58,688 nt of DNA from Planctomycetaceae bacterium. GTDB lineage: Bacteria; Planctomycetota; Planctomycetia; Planctomycetales; Planctomycetaceae. The translations under genes and the position numbers were made by a program. The notes beneath the pieces are model-generated. The model saw nothing but the letters and a program-made list of their open reading frames with translations, was not told the origin of the DNA and made no database searches. The stretch lies in the NCBI GenBank assembly GCA_002722955.1, contig PBMZ01000110.1:1-58688 (forward strand), read 5' to 3'. Of this stretch, positions 50,567 through 58,688 are shown piece by piece; position 1 is the first letter of the stretch; every line of letters begins with the position of its first letter.

Positions 50567-52918
50567 ATGGTTGCTTCTGTGTCCGTGTATTTGCAACGAA
50601 CGACGTTGGCGAGTCTTATCGGCTTGTTTTCGATGTGCCTGCTTCATGCCGATGATGCGCAGCCTCGCAGCGCAGCTTTTTTGAAGAATCGCCCGAAGAC
50701 CTTTCGAGGAGAAAATCGAATCGTCTGGCAAGATGTCGAACATCAACCGGACGATGATGTCTTCTATCAAACACGAAAACTCTCGTTTCGTGGAAAGAAC
50801 AGAACGAATGAATTCGCATGTCGAGTGAACGGCGATCTTGAGCCGCTCAATCGCTTTGTCCGTTTGAAAGCTTCTGGTCGCGTGATCAACCCAAAGGTCA
50901 CAACCGATTCCAGCATCGATGCATCTTCGCCCGCCAGTGTAGCTCGCGGACTAATTAAGCCAAACATGAGCGACCGGGAAAAGGCACTCGCCATCTGGTA
51001 CTTCTTGGCAGATCAGTTTTACTGGCGAAGCAATCCCAGGGACTTCGTTCCTCGCCAGACGACGAACCGCTGTGATCCTGTCGTCTTGTTGAACTGTTAT
51101 GGTTACAGCGAGTGCAGCTTTCTTGGACCACTTGAAGCCGCCTACTGGCGAGCCGCCGGATTGAAAGCTCGCAAAGTTCGCAACGGACCAAAGGGGAAAA
51201 TCTTTCATAGCCTGGGAGAAGTTTACTACGACGGGGATTGGCATCTGTTCGACTTGACCGAGATGGCGTTCTACCTTGAACGCGACGACAAGACGATCGC
51301 CAGCGGTCAGGACATTTGCGACGATCCAGGATTGGCCCTGCGCATGGTAGGACGTGATGGGCTCAACCCGTCACACCAACGCGGCGATTATGTCGCATCG
51401 AAGTTTGGGCAGATGTTCGGCGGTGGCACAACTGCGTTGCCGGGTGATCGCTATTTGGGATACACCTTTCCGCCAGCTCAAACGATGGGCGGCACACTGG
51501 CGGCCGGTCAAACCTTTCAACGCAATTGGAGCAACGAAGGCTTCTTTTGGAATGCGTGGGAAGGCCAGAAAGAATATAGCATCGAAGAAGAGAAGCACGC
51601 GCGACTCGAACGATTTCCAGAGTTCTTTGGCAACGGCGCAACGACGCTCGCATTGGGTGCTCGCCAGCGGTCGTTCACTGTTTCCGTGAACTCACCTTAC
51701 CCAATCCTCGATCTCGCGCTCGCGGGAACTTTCTACCGACAATCGAACAACGACGAAGTGAAGATTGACTACTCGGTAGACAGTGGGCAGAACTTCTTGC
51801 CACTTACCGAAATCACGAAGACGGGCCAGCAAATTCGAGTAGAGACCGAGCAGCCGATCTTGCGTGGCATGTATAAGCTGCTCGTGCGATTCACGTTTCG
51901 GGCGAAAGATGGCAGCCTTTGCGGTATTGAGAACGGGACTATTCGATGGCGAACGCAATTGAATCCGCGGAGCTTACCAAGTCTGACACTTGGACCAAAC
52001 AAGATTCAATTCACAAGCCAATCTCAGCAAGGCGCCGTTGACGTTGATTACGGAATCACCGAGCGGCATCGGCTCCCTCTCTCTGTCACTTGGAAAAACC
52101 TGCGAGGCAGCGGGTTGGACGCCGTCTTTCTTGCCGAGACAAGCAATCAAACCGTCATCCCGTTGAGTGTGACAAACAAGAGCGATCAAAGTGTTAGTCT
52201 GCGGCCATCGGTCACGCATTCTCCCAAGGGATGGTCATTGAGTTTCGCTCAGCAATCAATTTCGCTTGCCGCCGGACAAACGCAGAAGTTGTTGCTGACA
52301 TGTCATCCTCCCGAGAATTGTCAGGAACACTGTGTTGGAGCGGAAATTGACTTGCGGCCTGATGGGACAAGATTTCCTTTGCAAACAGCCCGCAAACGAC
52401 TGTTAATCTGCGCGATGCATGGCAGCATGACTATCCAAGCCGAGCGAGCGGAATCCAGTAACTTTGTTGCTATCAACGATCCCAATGCTGTGGGTGGTGT
52501 ATGCCTCGCGCCGAATGACAAGCAGACCGATCCAGGCAAGACATCGTATTCGTTCAACGTGCATCACGAAGGCGACTATTATCTGGCGGCTCGCGTTTTC
52601 GAAACCGCAAAGTATTCACGCGAAGCAACACACCGATTCGTCATTGATGGTGAAACGACTCGAAGCCTTGTGATGAAAGAACAATTCCGGTTGAAGCTCG
52701 ATCACTATTCGCGCCGCTGGCATTGGCGAATGCTGCGCACACCGATCCACATGAAACCAGGCAAACACAGCATCGAGGTTTTCGGCCTCAATCCCAACTG
52801 CCGGCTCGATGGCTTCGTGTTGGCGACGAACAAGGAACTGATCCTAAAGACGCTATTCAATCCACTATTCTGCCCTGCTGGTTTCGATGACGCATTGATT
52901 GAAGCGGGTGAGAAGTGA
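50567..52918 (+). CDS. Exported transglutaminase-like protein
   Basis: A 783-residue protein with a signal peptide (LASLIGLFSMCLLHA-DD). A transglutaminase/protease-like core at about 130-240 shows the Cys-His-Asp triad in order: C183 in YGYSECSFLGPLEAAYW, H214 in IFHSLGEVYY and D229 in LFDLTEM. The middle is beta-rich (about 350-600), and the C-terminus (about 620-770) looks like a carbohydrate-binding module: QAERAESSNFVAINDPNAVG, HEGDYYLAARVFETAKYSRE, HMKPGKHSIEVFGLNPNCRL. The combination suggests work on glycoproteins or cell-surface material, either crosslinking or peptide cleavage. The stop at 52918 is followed by a 154-bp gap before the giant beta-helix/RTX gene. Confidence 0.8.
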   Translation: MVASVSVYLQRTTLASLIGLFSMCLLHADDAQPRSAAFLKNRPKTFRGENRIVWQDVEHQPDDDVFYQTRKLSFRGKNRTNEFACRVNGDLEPLNRFVRLKASGRVINPKVTTDSSIDASSPASVARGLIKPNMSDREKALAIWYFLADQFYWRSNPRDFVPRQTTNRCDPVVLLNCYGYSECSFLGPLEAAYWRAAGLKARKVRNGPKGKIFHSLGEVYYDGDWHLFDLTEMAFYLERDDKTIASGQDICDDPGLALRMVGRDGLNPSHQRGDYVASKFGQMFGGGTTALPGDRYLGYTFPPAQTMGGTLAAGQTFQRNWSNEGFFWNAWEGQKEYSIEEEKHARLERFPEFFGNGATTLALGARQRSFTVSVNSPYPILDLALAGTFYRQSNNDEVKIDYSVDSGQNFLPLTEITKTGQQIRVETEQPILRGMYKLLVRFTFRAKDGSLCGIENGTIRWRTQLNPRSLPSLTLGPNKIQFTSQSQQGAVDVDYGITERHRLPLSVTWKNLRGSGLDAVFLAETSNQTVIPLSVTNKSDQSVSLRPSVTHSPKGWSLSFAQQSISLAAGQTQKLLLTCHPPENCQEHCVGAEIDLRPDGTRFPLQTARKRLLICAMHGSMTIQAERAESSNFVAINDPNAVGGVCLAPNDKQTDPGKTSYSFNVHHEGDYYLAARVFETAKYSREATHRFVIDGETTRSLVMKEQFRLKLDHYSRRWHWRMLRTPIHMKPGKHSIEVFGLNPNCRLDGFVLATNKELILKTLFNPLFCPAGFDDALIEAGEK

Positions 52919-53063
52919 AGCCTCGCGGCCGAAGCAAAACGCTACTCAAGACTTACGTTTCGAGTTATCCGCGTCAGTTGGTCTAGACGCATCCTGGTGT
53001 CTGTTTAGAATTCGCGTCCTTCCCTCCCCCATCTCCCAGTTTCCTTCCGTCAGCTCTAGGAGC

Positions 53064-53090
53064 ACTCGCGAATTGAAGCTTACCGCGAGT
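53064..53090 (+). promoter_or_regulatory. Hairpin enclosing the start codon of the giant gene
   Basis: ACTCGCG (53064-53070) pairs perfectly with CGCGAGT (53084-53090); the 13-nt loop contains the TTG start at 53073-53075. AGGAG at 53058-53062 lies just outside the stem. Such a structure could limit or regulate initiation. Confidence 0.4.
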
Positions 53091-56000
53091 GATGTGTTAG
53101 CATGGGCATCCGGTCAAACGCTCGGCGTTTTCGAAGCTTTTTACTGCCCGCATTCTCTTCCAACAAACGCCGCCAACAAACGCCGCCGAAGGGTCTCTGC
53201 GAGTTCTGCAATCGAAGCATTGGAAGAACGCGCGCTGCTGGCAACATTCCAACTATCAGCGGAACTGCTCGACGACGAAGACGGCGGCTTAAGACAAGCA
53301 ATCTCGGAAGCGAACTCGAATGGCGAAGATGACGAGATCACTCTCCAAGAAGGCGTGTACTCGCTGTCGATTCGCAATTCGAAGAAGCCCGAGAACGCGA
53401 ATCTTGAAGGGGATTTTGATCTGACGGAGGCCGGGCAATCGATCGTCATCACTGGGCAAGGTGCCTCGCGGACGATTATTGATGGCGAAGGCATCGATCG
53501 GCTGTTTCATGTGTTTGAGGGTGTCAATGTCACGTTGCGAGACCTCACGTTGACCGGCGGTGTTGCCAGGGACAACGGTGTGTTGATCAAGCCGGCTCGC
53601 GGTGGGGCGATTCTGAATGCGGGCGGCGATTTGACGCTGGACAATGTCTTCATCATCTTCAACAAAGCCGTCGGGCGAGACGGACGCTCGGATGGGACGG
53701 GAGACCGTGGTGGCCGCGGGTTTGGTGTGGAAGGCGGCGGGCTGTACTCGCTGGGTGGAAGTTTGACGGTCACCGATTCCGTGATTCAGTCGAATCGTGC
53801 AATCGCCGGCGATGGCGGGGATGGTGGAAGTACGGATGCTGGCGGCTTTGGCGGAGACGCGTTCGGTGGTGGTGCGTTCATCGTTGATAGTCAAACAGAG
53901 ATCACCGATTCGGCAATCACTAACAATCGACTGCTTGCCGGCAAAGGCGGTCAAGCGGGCTTTGCAAGTCGCCATGGCCGCAGGTCGAATTTTGGTGGAG
54001 TCGGCGGGAATGCATCGGGCGGCGGCCTCTATATTTCTGCCGCCGATGCCGAGCTTTCAGACATTATTGTCAACAACAATCTGGTACGTGGCGGCAACGG
54101 TCGTGGTGGTACTGGTGGCGGAGACGGCGGCACGGCATCGGGCGGTGGATTGTTTCATGCGGCAGAAACTCTGACCATCAACGGTGGCCTCATCGAAGAC
54201 AACTTGGCTCGCGGCGGCGATGGCTCGGGCGGCTTCTCGAGAACCCATGGCGGTGACGGTGGAGTCGCGATGGGAGGTGGAATTGGAAGTGCTGGCACGT
54301 TGGAAATCAATGAAGCGTCGATCTTAGACAACATCGCCAAAGGTGGCCGCGGCGGCGCTGGTGGAGTTGGCGTGTACCGTGGCTCGGCAGCGTTTTTCAA
54401 CGGCGGCGACGGTGGCAACGGCGGAGACGGTCACGGCGGCGGTCTTGGGGCCAGCGGAATTCTGACGGTCACCAACACGTTGTTCGCCGATAATCAGGCA
54501 CTCGGCAATCGCGGCGGACAAAAGGGACCTGGAGCCTTGGAACGCGGTGGAAGATCGACAAGGCCAGGCGACCCCGGCGATCTTGGCAAGGGGCACGGTG
54601 GCGGACTGCACACCGAGTTGGAATCAGGCCGCCTCCGAAACACGACGGTTTCCGACAACCGCAGCGATCACGAAGGCGGCGGCATCTGGAACAACGGCCG
54701 ATTGAACATCTTCAGCTCAACCATCACCGTCAACATCGCTGACATCGGATCAGGCGTTGTCAGCGGTGAATCGGCAACGACGCTGTTGCAGAACTCGATC
54801 GTGGCCGCCAACAGTGGAGCCGCGGACTTAGAGGGAAGCTTTCGCCCCGTGAGTCTCGCCAATGTGATTGGCAACGTTGGCTCGGCAACGGGCTTAGTCG
54901 ACGGCGAGAATTCCAATCACGTCGGCTCGGCTGAAGCCCCCATCGATCCGCGTTTGCGACCGCTTGCCGACAACGGCGGTCCGACGCTGACTCACCTGCC
55001 GCGACAAAGCAGCCCGGCTGTCAATGCCGCCGATCCGGAGACTTCCGAGGCCTTCGATCAACGGGGCACCATGCGGTCGGCCAACGGTCTACCCGACATC
55101 GGCGCTGTCGAACGCCAACTGAACCCAAACGTCGAATTCGCCGTTCCGGAACTTGGTGAACCGGCCATCTTGTCGATCTTCATCGATGGTGACGATTTAG
55201 TAATCCGCGATTCTCCATTCAGTCGGCGAGCCGCTGGAGGCGAGGTCTCCGAGTTCTTACGTCGACCGTTCGATACAGTCGGTCGGCTGAACATCACTGG
55301 CACAAGCGGTAACGATTCGATCTTTGTCTCGTTAGCTCGCACGCCGATCCAATCATCATGGCTGCGCTTTGATGGCGGCGACGGTGACGATGTGCTCACG
55401 ATCTTCAGTCTCGGGCCATCAACACCCGAATTGACTCAGCACTACAGAGATTCAAGCACGCGAGTCATTGACATCGACGGAAGTTTGATTCGATATTCGA
55501 ATGTCGAACGAGTTGAAGATTTCGATACACCTCGCGAGCGGACCTTCAGGTTGAGTGCTGGCGATGACAGTGCGACTCTTTCCAAAGAGGGATTTGACGA
55601 TTTCGCAGTCTTCAATATCGATGGCGAACCAACGTTTGCGTTGACGATGCCCATCGATCGCCTGGGGATCGACGCTCAAGCCGGTGACGACAACATCACG
55701 GTCGACGTCAAACCATCAACGCTGGGACGATTCGTCATCGACACCAGGGAAGTCGTCGTGATTGCCGGCGATGGAGACGATGTCATCGACGGATCTGGGT
55801 CGCAGCAGTCACTCTTTCTTAATGGCGGTGCTGGCGACGACTTGTTGATTGGCGGAATCAGCGCTGACTTGCTTGCCGGAGCTCACGGCGACGATACGCT
55901 TGAAGGCCGTTCGGGAAACGACCACCTTTTCGCCGGCCACGGCAACGACATCCTTCTCGCTGATGGCGGCCAAGACTTGCTTTACGCCGATCACGGCGAT

Positions 56001-58070
56001 AATCAACTCGATGGTGGCATTGGGAGTGATGTCTTCTACATCGACACACATCCGAGCCGTTTAACAACCGTCACTGGTCGTGCGGGCAACGATCGCATCT
56101 TAGCCACTGGTGATGGAGACGTTGTGGTGACAGAGAGCGAGTTGCTCGGTTGGGGTGTCGAGTTTTCGGGCATCGACGCCGCGTCATTGACAGGCGGGGC
56201 GAGTGCCAATCGGATCGATGCCAGTTCCGCCAACTTCCCTGTTCGCCTTAGCGGAGGCGGCAAGGATGAACTTATCGGCGGCAACTTCAATGATACTCTT
56301 CACGGCGGCACGGGCAGCGACGTGATCTTGGCTGGTGACGGGGACGACTTGATCTTCGGAGCCAACGGCAACGACGAAATCCGCGCGGGCTCGGGCAACG
56401 ACCGAGTCCTCGGCGGCGCTGGCAATGACCGCTTGATCGGCAATGGCGGCGACGATCAACTTCACGGCGGACTTGGAAACGACATCCTGTTAGCAGGCGG
56501 TGGAAACGATCTCGTCTCAGCCGGCGAAGGCGCCGATTTCGTCAACGGCCAAGGCGGCGAGGATCAACTTCACGGTGACTCGGGCCGAGACACCATCGTT
56601 GGCGGACCAGGCAACGACGTGATCGATGGCGGCGACGGAACGGATCTCGTCGCTGACTCGGGATTCAGCAGCCTTGTTCTGACCGACGTCAGGGCAAGAG
56701 GAGCCGACAGTGATGACTCACTGACGAACATTGAACGAGCTCAATATACGGGCACGGATGGCCCTGATCGCCTCGACACATCGGCGTTCCGCGGGGAGTC
56801 AACAGTCATCGGCGGCGATGGCGACGACACACTGGTCACAGGTAACGCAGCCGACCGGTTAGAAGGCGGACCGGGCAACGATGTCTTGCGAAGCAACCGC
56901 GGCGACGATGTGTTGATTGGCGGCCCGGGAAATGATCTGCTGCGAGCAGGCTTGGGCGATGACTTTGCCAACGGTCAAGCGGGCATGGACACCGTCGACG
57001 GTCGAGAAGGCGACGACATACTGCTCGGCGGCCGCGATGACGATACGATTCTTGGCGGCAACGGCGTCGACACGGTGGCCGTTGCCAATGCATCGCGAGT
57101 TCTCTTGTCGGACGTACGGCTTGACGCCGGCGATGTTGACTCGCTAACCGACATCGAAGTCGCCGACATCACGGGCACGCCGGGTTCTGATTTGATCGAC
57201 TTGCGAGATTTCTCGGGTAACGCAACCGTCGCCTCGGGCGAAGGCAACGACAACTTGACCGGCGGCAGCGGAGTCAACCGATTTCTGGCCGGGCCGGGAA
57301 ATGATCGTTTGCGAGGCGGAAGTCAGCACGATCATCTGGACGGCGGCGAGGGAGACGATACGTTCGTTGTCTCTAACGGAAACGATACGTTGCGTGGTGC
57401 GGCTGGCAACGACCTTTTGCGTTTCCGAGGCGACAATGTTTCGCTGGAACACGAAAGCATGCGATTCTCGACCGTCGTGGCTGAGGAACAAGTCGAGTTC
57501 ATGCAAGTTCATTCGCTCATCGAATCCGCCCACTTGATCGGTTCAGCCGGCAACGACGTTTTGCAGGCCGACGGATACCGTGGCGATGTGTTGATTGAAG
57601 GCCTCGACGGTGACAATACACTTGTCGGTGGGTTTGGACGCGACACGATCATTAGCGGCGAGGGCAACGACGACGTCAATGGAAGACACGGCAACGATTC
57701 GATCAGCACTGGCGCAGGAAACGACACCATCCGCGGAGACATCGGCAACGACACGATTCTGTCCGGTGCCGGCAACGACAGCATTCAGGCTCAAGACGGC
57801 GCGGATTTGATCAACGCCGGCTCGGGAGCCGACTTCATCGACACCGGTTCAGGAAATGACATCGCCCTTGGCGGAGGCGGCCGAGACACCATCCGAGCCA
57901 GTCGCGGCAACGACACTATGCACGGCGGCCCCGGCCCCGACACATTTAGCGATCTGTTCGGCATCAACCGAATCTGCCGAGACGACACCGACACCATCTT
58001 CGGCAGTACCGAAGGCGACGTGATCATGAACGACTGCGACGTGGCGTTGCTGCTGGAAGCATTCAATTGA
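53073..58070 (+). CDS. Giant surface protein with beta-helix and RTX calcium repeats
   Basis: About 1665 residues. The start is a TTG at 53073, chosen for AGGAG 10 bp upstream; frame stays open to 52899, but that part is not protein-like. The N-terminus carries the planctomycete targeting pattern: NKRRRRVSAS then IEALEERALLA (about 45-56). A Gly-rich parallel beta-helix follows (about 60-650: LRQAISEANSNGEDDEITLQ, GASRTIIDGEGIDRLF) and ends with a choice-of-anchor-Q element (SPAVNAADPETSE; DIGAVE). From about 900 to 1620 come many hemolysin-type RTX nonapeptides (GGAGDDLLIGG, GNDILLAGGGND, GGPGNDVIDGGDG), which bind calcium and form beta-rolls. The protein is probably secreted or surface-attached; type I secretion signals were not identified. 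Confidence 0.88.
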   Translation: MKLTASDVLAWASGQTLGVFEAFYCPHSLPTNAANKRRRRVSASSAIEALEERALLATFQLSAELLDDEDGGLRQAISEANSNGEDDEITLQEGVYSLSIRNSKKPENANLEGDFDLTEAGQSIVITGQGASRTIIDGEGIDRLFHVFEGVNVTLRDLTLTGGVARDNGVLIKPARGGAILNAGGDLTLDNVFIIFNKAVGRDGRSDGTGDRGGRGFGVEGGGLYSLGGSLTVTDSVIQSNRAIAGDGGDGGSTDAGGFGGDAFGGGAFIVDSQTEITDSAITNNRLLAGKGGQAGFASRHGRRSNFGGVGGNASGGGLYISAADAELSDIIVNNNLVRGGNGRGGTGGGDGGTASGGGLFHAAETLTINGGLIEDNLARGGDGSGGFSRTHGGDGGVAMGGGIGSAGTLEINEASILDNIAKGGRGGAGGVGVYRGSAAFFNGGDGGNGGDGHGGGLGASGILTVTNTLFADNQALGNRGGQKGPGALERGGRSTRPGDPGDLGKGHGGGLHTELESGRLRNTTVSDNRSDHEGGGIWNNGRLNIFSSTITVNIADIGSGVVSGESATTLLQNSIVAANSGAADLEGSFRPVSLANVIGNVGSATGLVDGENSNHVGSAEAPIDPRLRPLADNGGPTLTHLPRQSSPAVNAADPETSEAFDQRGTMRSANGLPDIGAVERQLNPNVEFAVPELGEPAILSIFIDGDDLVIRDSPFSRRAAGGEVSEFLRRPFDTVGRLNITGTSGNDSIFVSLARTPIQSSWLRFDGGDGDDVLTIFSLGPSTPELTQHYRDSSTRVIDIDGSLIRYSNVERVEDFDTPRERTFRLSAGDDSATLSKEGFDDFAVFNIDGEPTFALTMPIDRLGIDAQAGDDNITVDVKPSTLGRFVIDTREVVVIAGDGDDVIDGSGSQQSLFLNGGAGDDLLIGGISADLLAGAHGDDTLEGRSGNDHLFAGHGNDILLADGGQDLLYADHGDNQLDGGIGSDVFYIDTHPSRLTTVTGRAGNDRILATGDGDVVVTESELLGWGVEFSGIDAASLTGGASANRIDASSANFPVRLSGGGKDELIGGNFNDTLHGGTGSDVILAGDGDDLIFGANGNDEIRAGSGNDRVLGGAGNDRLIGNGGDDQLHGGLGNDILLAGGGNDLVSAGEGADFVNGQGGEDQLHGDSGRDTIVGGPGNDVIDGGDGTDLVADSGFSSLVLTDVRARGADSDDSLTNIERAQYTGTDGPDRLDTSAFRGESTVIGGDGDDTLVTGNAADRLEGGPGNDVLRSNRGDDVLIGGPGNDLLRAGLGDDFANGQAGMDTVDGREGDDILLGGRDDDTILGGNGVDTVAVANASRVLLSDVRLDAGDVDSLTDIEVADITGTPGSDLIDLRDFSGNATVASGEGNDNLTGGSGVNRFLAGPGNDRLRGGSQHDHLDGGEGDDTFVVSNGNDTLRGAAGNDLLRFRGDNVSLEHESMRFSTVVAEEQVEFMQVHSLIESAHLIGSAGNDVLQADGYRGDVLIEGLDGDNTLVGGFGRDTIISGEGNDDVNGRHGNDSISTGAGNDTIRGDIGNDTILSGAGNDSIQAQDGADLINAGSGADFIDTGSGNDIALGGGGRDTIRASRGNDTMHGGPGPDTFSDLFGINRICRDDTDTIFGSTEGDVIMNDCDVALLLEAFN

Positions 58071-58178
58071 GCAGCACGTCGATGATCGCTGTAAGTTGCA
58101 AGATATTTGCCACGAAAAGACACGAGAATGAGGGAAGTGAAGTCTCCAACTCTGTTCGACAAAATATCTTCCCTTGTG

Positions 58179-58263
58179 TTTGGCCGAAGGCCATTTTTTA
58201 CCGTAGCCTGGGGCAACGTCCCAGGAATTGTTGCGTAAGAGGGGCGTTTTGGCCGAAGGCCAT
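58179..58263. repeat. Two copies of a GGCCGAAGGCC motif around a hairpin
   Basis: TTTGGCCGAAGGCCAT occurs at 58179-58194 and exactly again at 58248-58263; each is itself a palindrome around GAA. Between them CCTGGG (58207-58212) pairs with CCCAGG (58220-58225), and a GTAGCC precedes it. The stretch follows the giant gene and may terminate transcription. Confidence 0.65.
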
Positions 58264-58305
58264 ATTCACTGGTGTTGAGCGAGTGATCTTGGGCCACAGA
58301 TGAAC

Positions 58306-58688
58306 TCAGATGGGCACAGATCCAGGCTGGGCCATCTGACGGAAACTGTCCCTATCTGTGAACATCTGTGTCAATCCGTGGCCAACATCTGAAGACAGCC
58401 AGGCGAGTCCATCCTTGGACTCCAGCCCGACGATTTCGGCTTCGAGAAATTCGATGTCGGCGTTGCGGCGGTGGTAGCCGACCCGTTGGCCAGGCTCGAA
58501 GACTCCGACGTATTCGGGTGGTTCCCAGTCTGGCCAGTCGGGGGTGTGAGGCTCGTAGGGTTTTTCGGTTTGCTTGATGAGGTGTTTTGTTTCGTCTAGT
58601 TTCTCGCGAGCCTTTTCGAGCCACGTAGCCTGACTCTCCGAGTCGGGTTTATCGTCGGCGTCATGCCCGACTCGGAGAGTCAGGCTAC
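58306..58688 (-). CDS. Hypothetical protein, C-terminal part
   Basis: An open frame that enters from beyond the right edge and stops at TGA (complement of 58306-58308). The 127 visible codons give protein-like sequence: WLEKAREKLDETKHLIKQTE, HTPDWPDWEPPEYVGVFEPG, QRVGYHRRNADIEFLEAEIV, LAWLSSDVGHGLTQM. I recognise no family. The first codons run through a 23-bp palindrome (58625-58688) and encode RVGHDADDKPDSESQA, so either the repeat inserted into the gene or a start lies beyond the edge. No in-frame ATG is visible inside the window. Frame choice is by amino-acid composition, since the alternative frame is Arg-rich. Confidence 0.6.
   Translation of the reverse strand, partial: SLTLRVGHDADDKPDSESQATWLEKAREKLDETKHLIKQTEKPYEPHTPDWPDWEPPEYVGVFEPGQRVGYHRRNADIEFLEAEIVGLESKDGLAWLSSDVGHGLTQMFTDRDSFRQMAQPGSVPI
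58625..58688. repeat. Perfect 23-bp inverted repeat at the window edge
   Basis: The arms 58625-58647 and 58666-58688 are exact reverse complements around an 18-nt loop; the arm starts GTAGCCTGACTCTCCGAG. It may extend past the edge. It lies inside the open frame listed at 58306. Confidence 0.9.

Noticed and set aside
52899..53072. N-terminal extension of the giant protein to 52899
   Set aside because: It overlaps the transglutaminase gene, has no protein-like pattern, and AGGAG sits before the TTG at 53073.
55750..57950. Short regularly spaced DNA repeats resembling a CRISPR array
   Set aside because: They are imperfect and in frame with RTX nonapeptides of the giant protein; no constant repeat/unique spacer pattern and no cas gene.
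58352..58624. 90-residue Arg-rich frame at the right end
   Set aside because: It is a shadow of the frame at 58306-58688, which gives balanced protein composition over the same bases.

Overview
The window (about 58.7 kb, moderate GC, densely coded) is chromosome from a member of the Planctomycetota, most likely a Pirellulales/Rhodopirellula-type bacterium. The evidence is the gene repertoire: DUF1549/DUF1553 ('PSD1') cytochrome proteins paired with Tat-exported DUF1501 proteins, a PVC-type heme-binding propeller protein, sulfatase-DUF1080 and sialidase genes, three large Ser/Thr kinases with unusual partner domains, an ECF sigma factor beside a kinase, a giant beta-helix/RTX protein with an N-terminal 'LExRxLLA' type motif, and an mraZ gene with no division/cell-wall cluster around it. 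No rRNA, tRNA, CRISPR array, transposase or phage gene was found.

Layout. 1-5.2 kb: end of a PSD1 gene, a nitrilase-family amidohydrolase, then a DUF1549/DUF1553 plus DUF1501 pair. 5.2-9.9 kb: two tandem paralogous small helix-turn-helix proteins facing a two-gene pyruvate:ferredoxin oxidoreductase that ends in a clear intrinsic terminator. 10-14.3 kb: a minus-strand signalling operon (nine-loop EF-hand protein, kinase-RDD membrane protein, unknown protein, small two-helix membrane protein). 14.4-19.3 kb: a VapBC-type toxin-antitoxin pair and a 1316-residue kinase with a beta-helix-like outer domain. 19.4-27.3 kb (minus strand): small lipoprotein, ATP sulfurylase, sialidase, LolD/LolE-type ABC exporter, MraZ, glycosyltransferase. 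27.6-36.5 kb: PVC heme protein, PSD1 protein, DUF1501 protein and a glycoside-hydrolase-like gene broken by one in-frame TGA. 36.5-42.8 kb: ECF sigma factor, zinc-finger/kinase/WD40 receptor, third DUF1501 protein. 42.8-58.1 kb: TPR protein, sulfatase-DUF1080, beta-propeller protein, an unrecognised 821-residue exported protein, a transglutaminase-like protein and the giant beta-helix/RTX protein. The window ends inside a minus-strand gene of unknown function.

How the genes fit together. Much of the content is exported machinery for using complex sulfated or sialylated polysaccharides (sulfatase, sialidase, propeller, DUF1080, PSD1/DUF1501 pairs), together with surface signalling by kinases and an ECF factor. 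The PFOR links pyruvate oxidation to ferredoxin. Most long intergenic gaps hold palindromic repeats of several families, one of them an exact 33-bp copy 20 kb apart.

The best-supported regulatory discovery is a run of four TGGKG boxes at exact 10-bp spacing directly upstream of mraZ, which fits an autoregulatory MraZ operator in an organism where this protein has no dcw neighbours to control.
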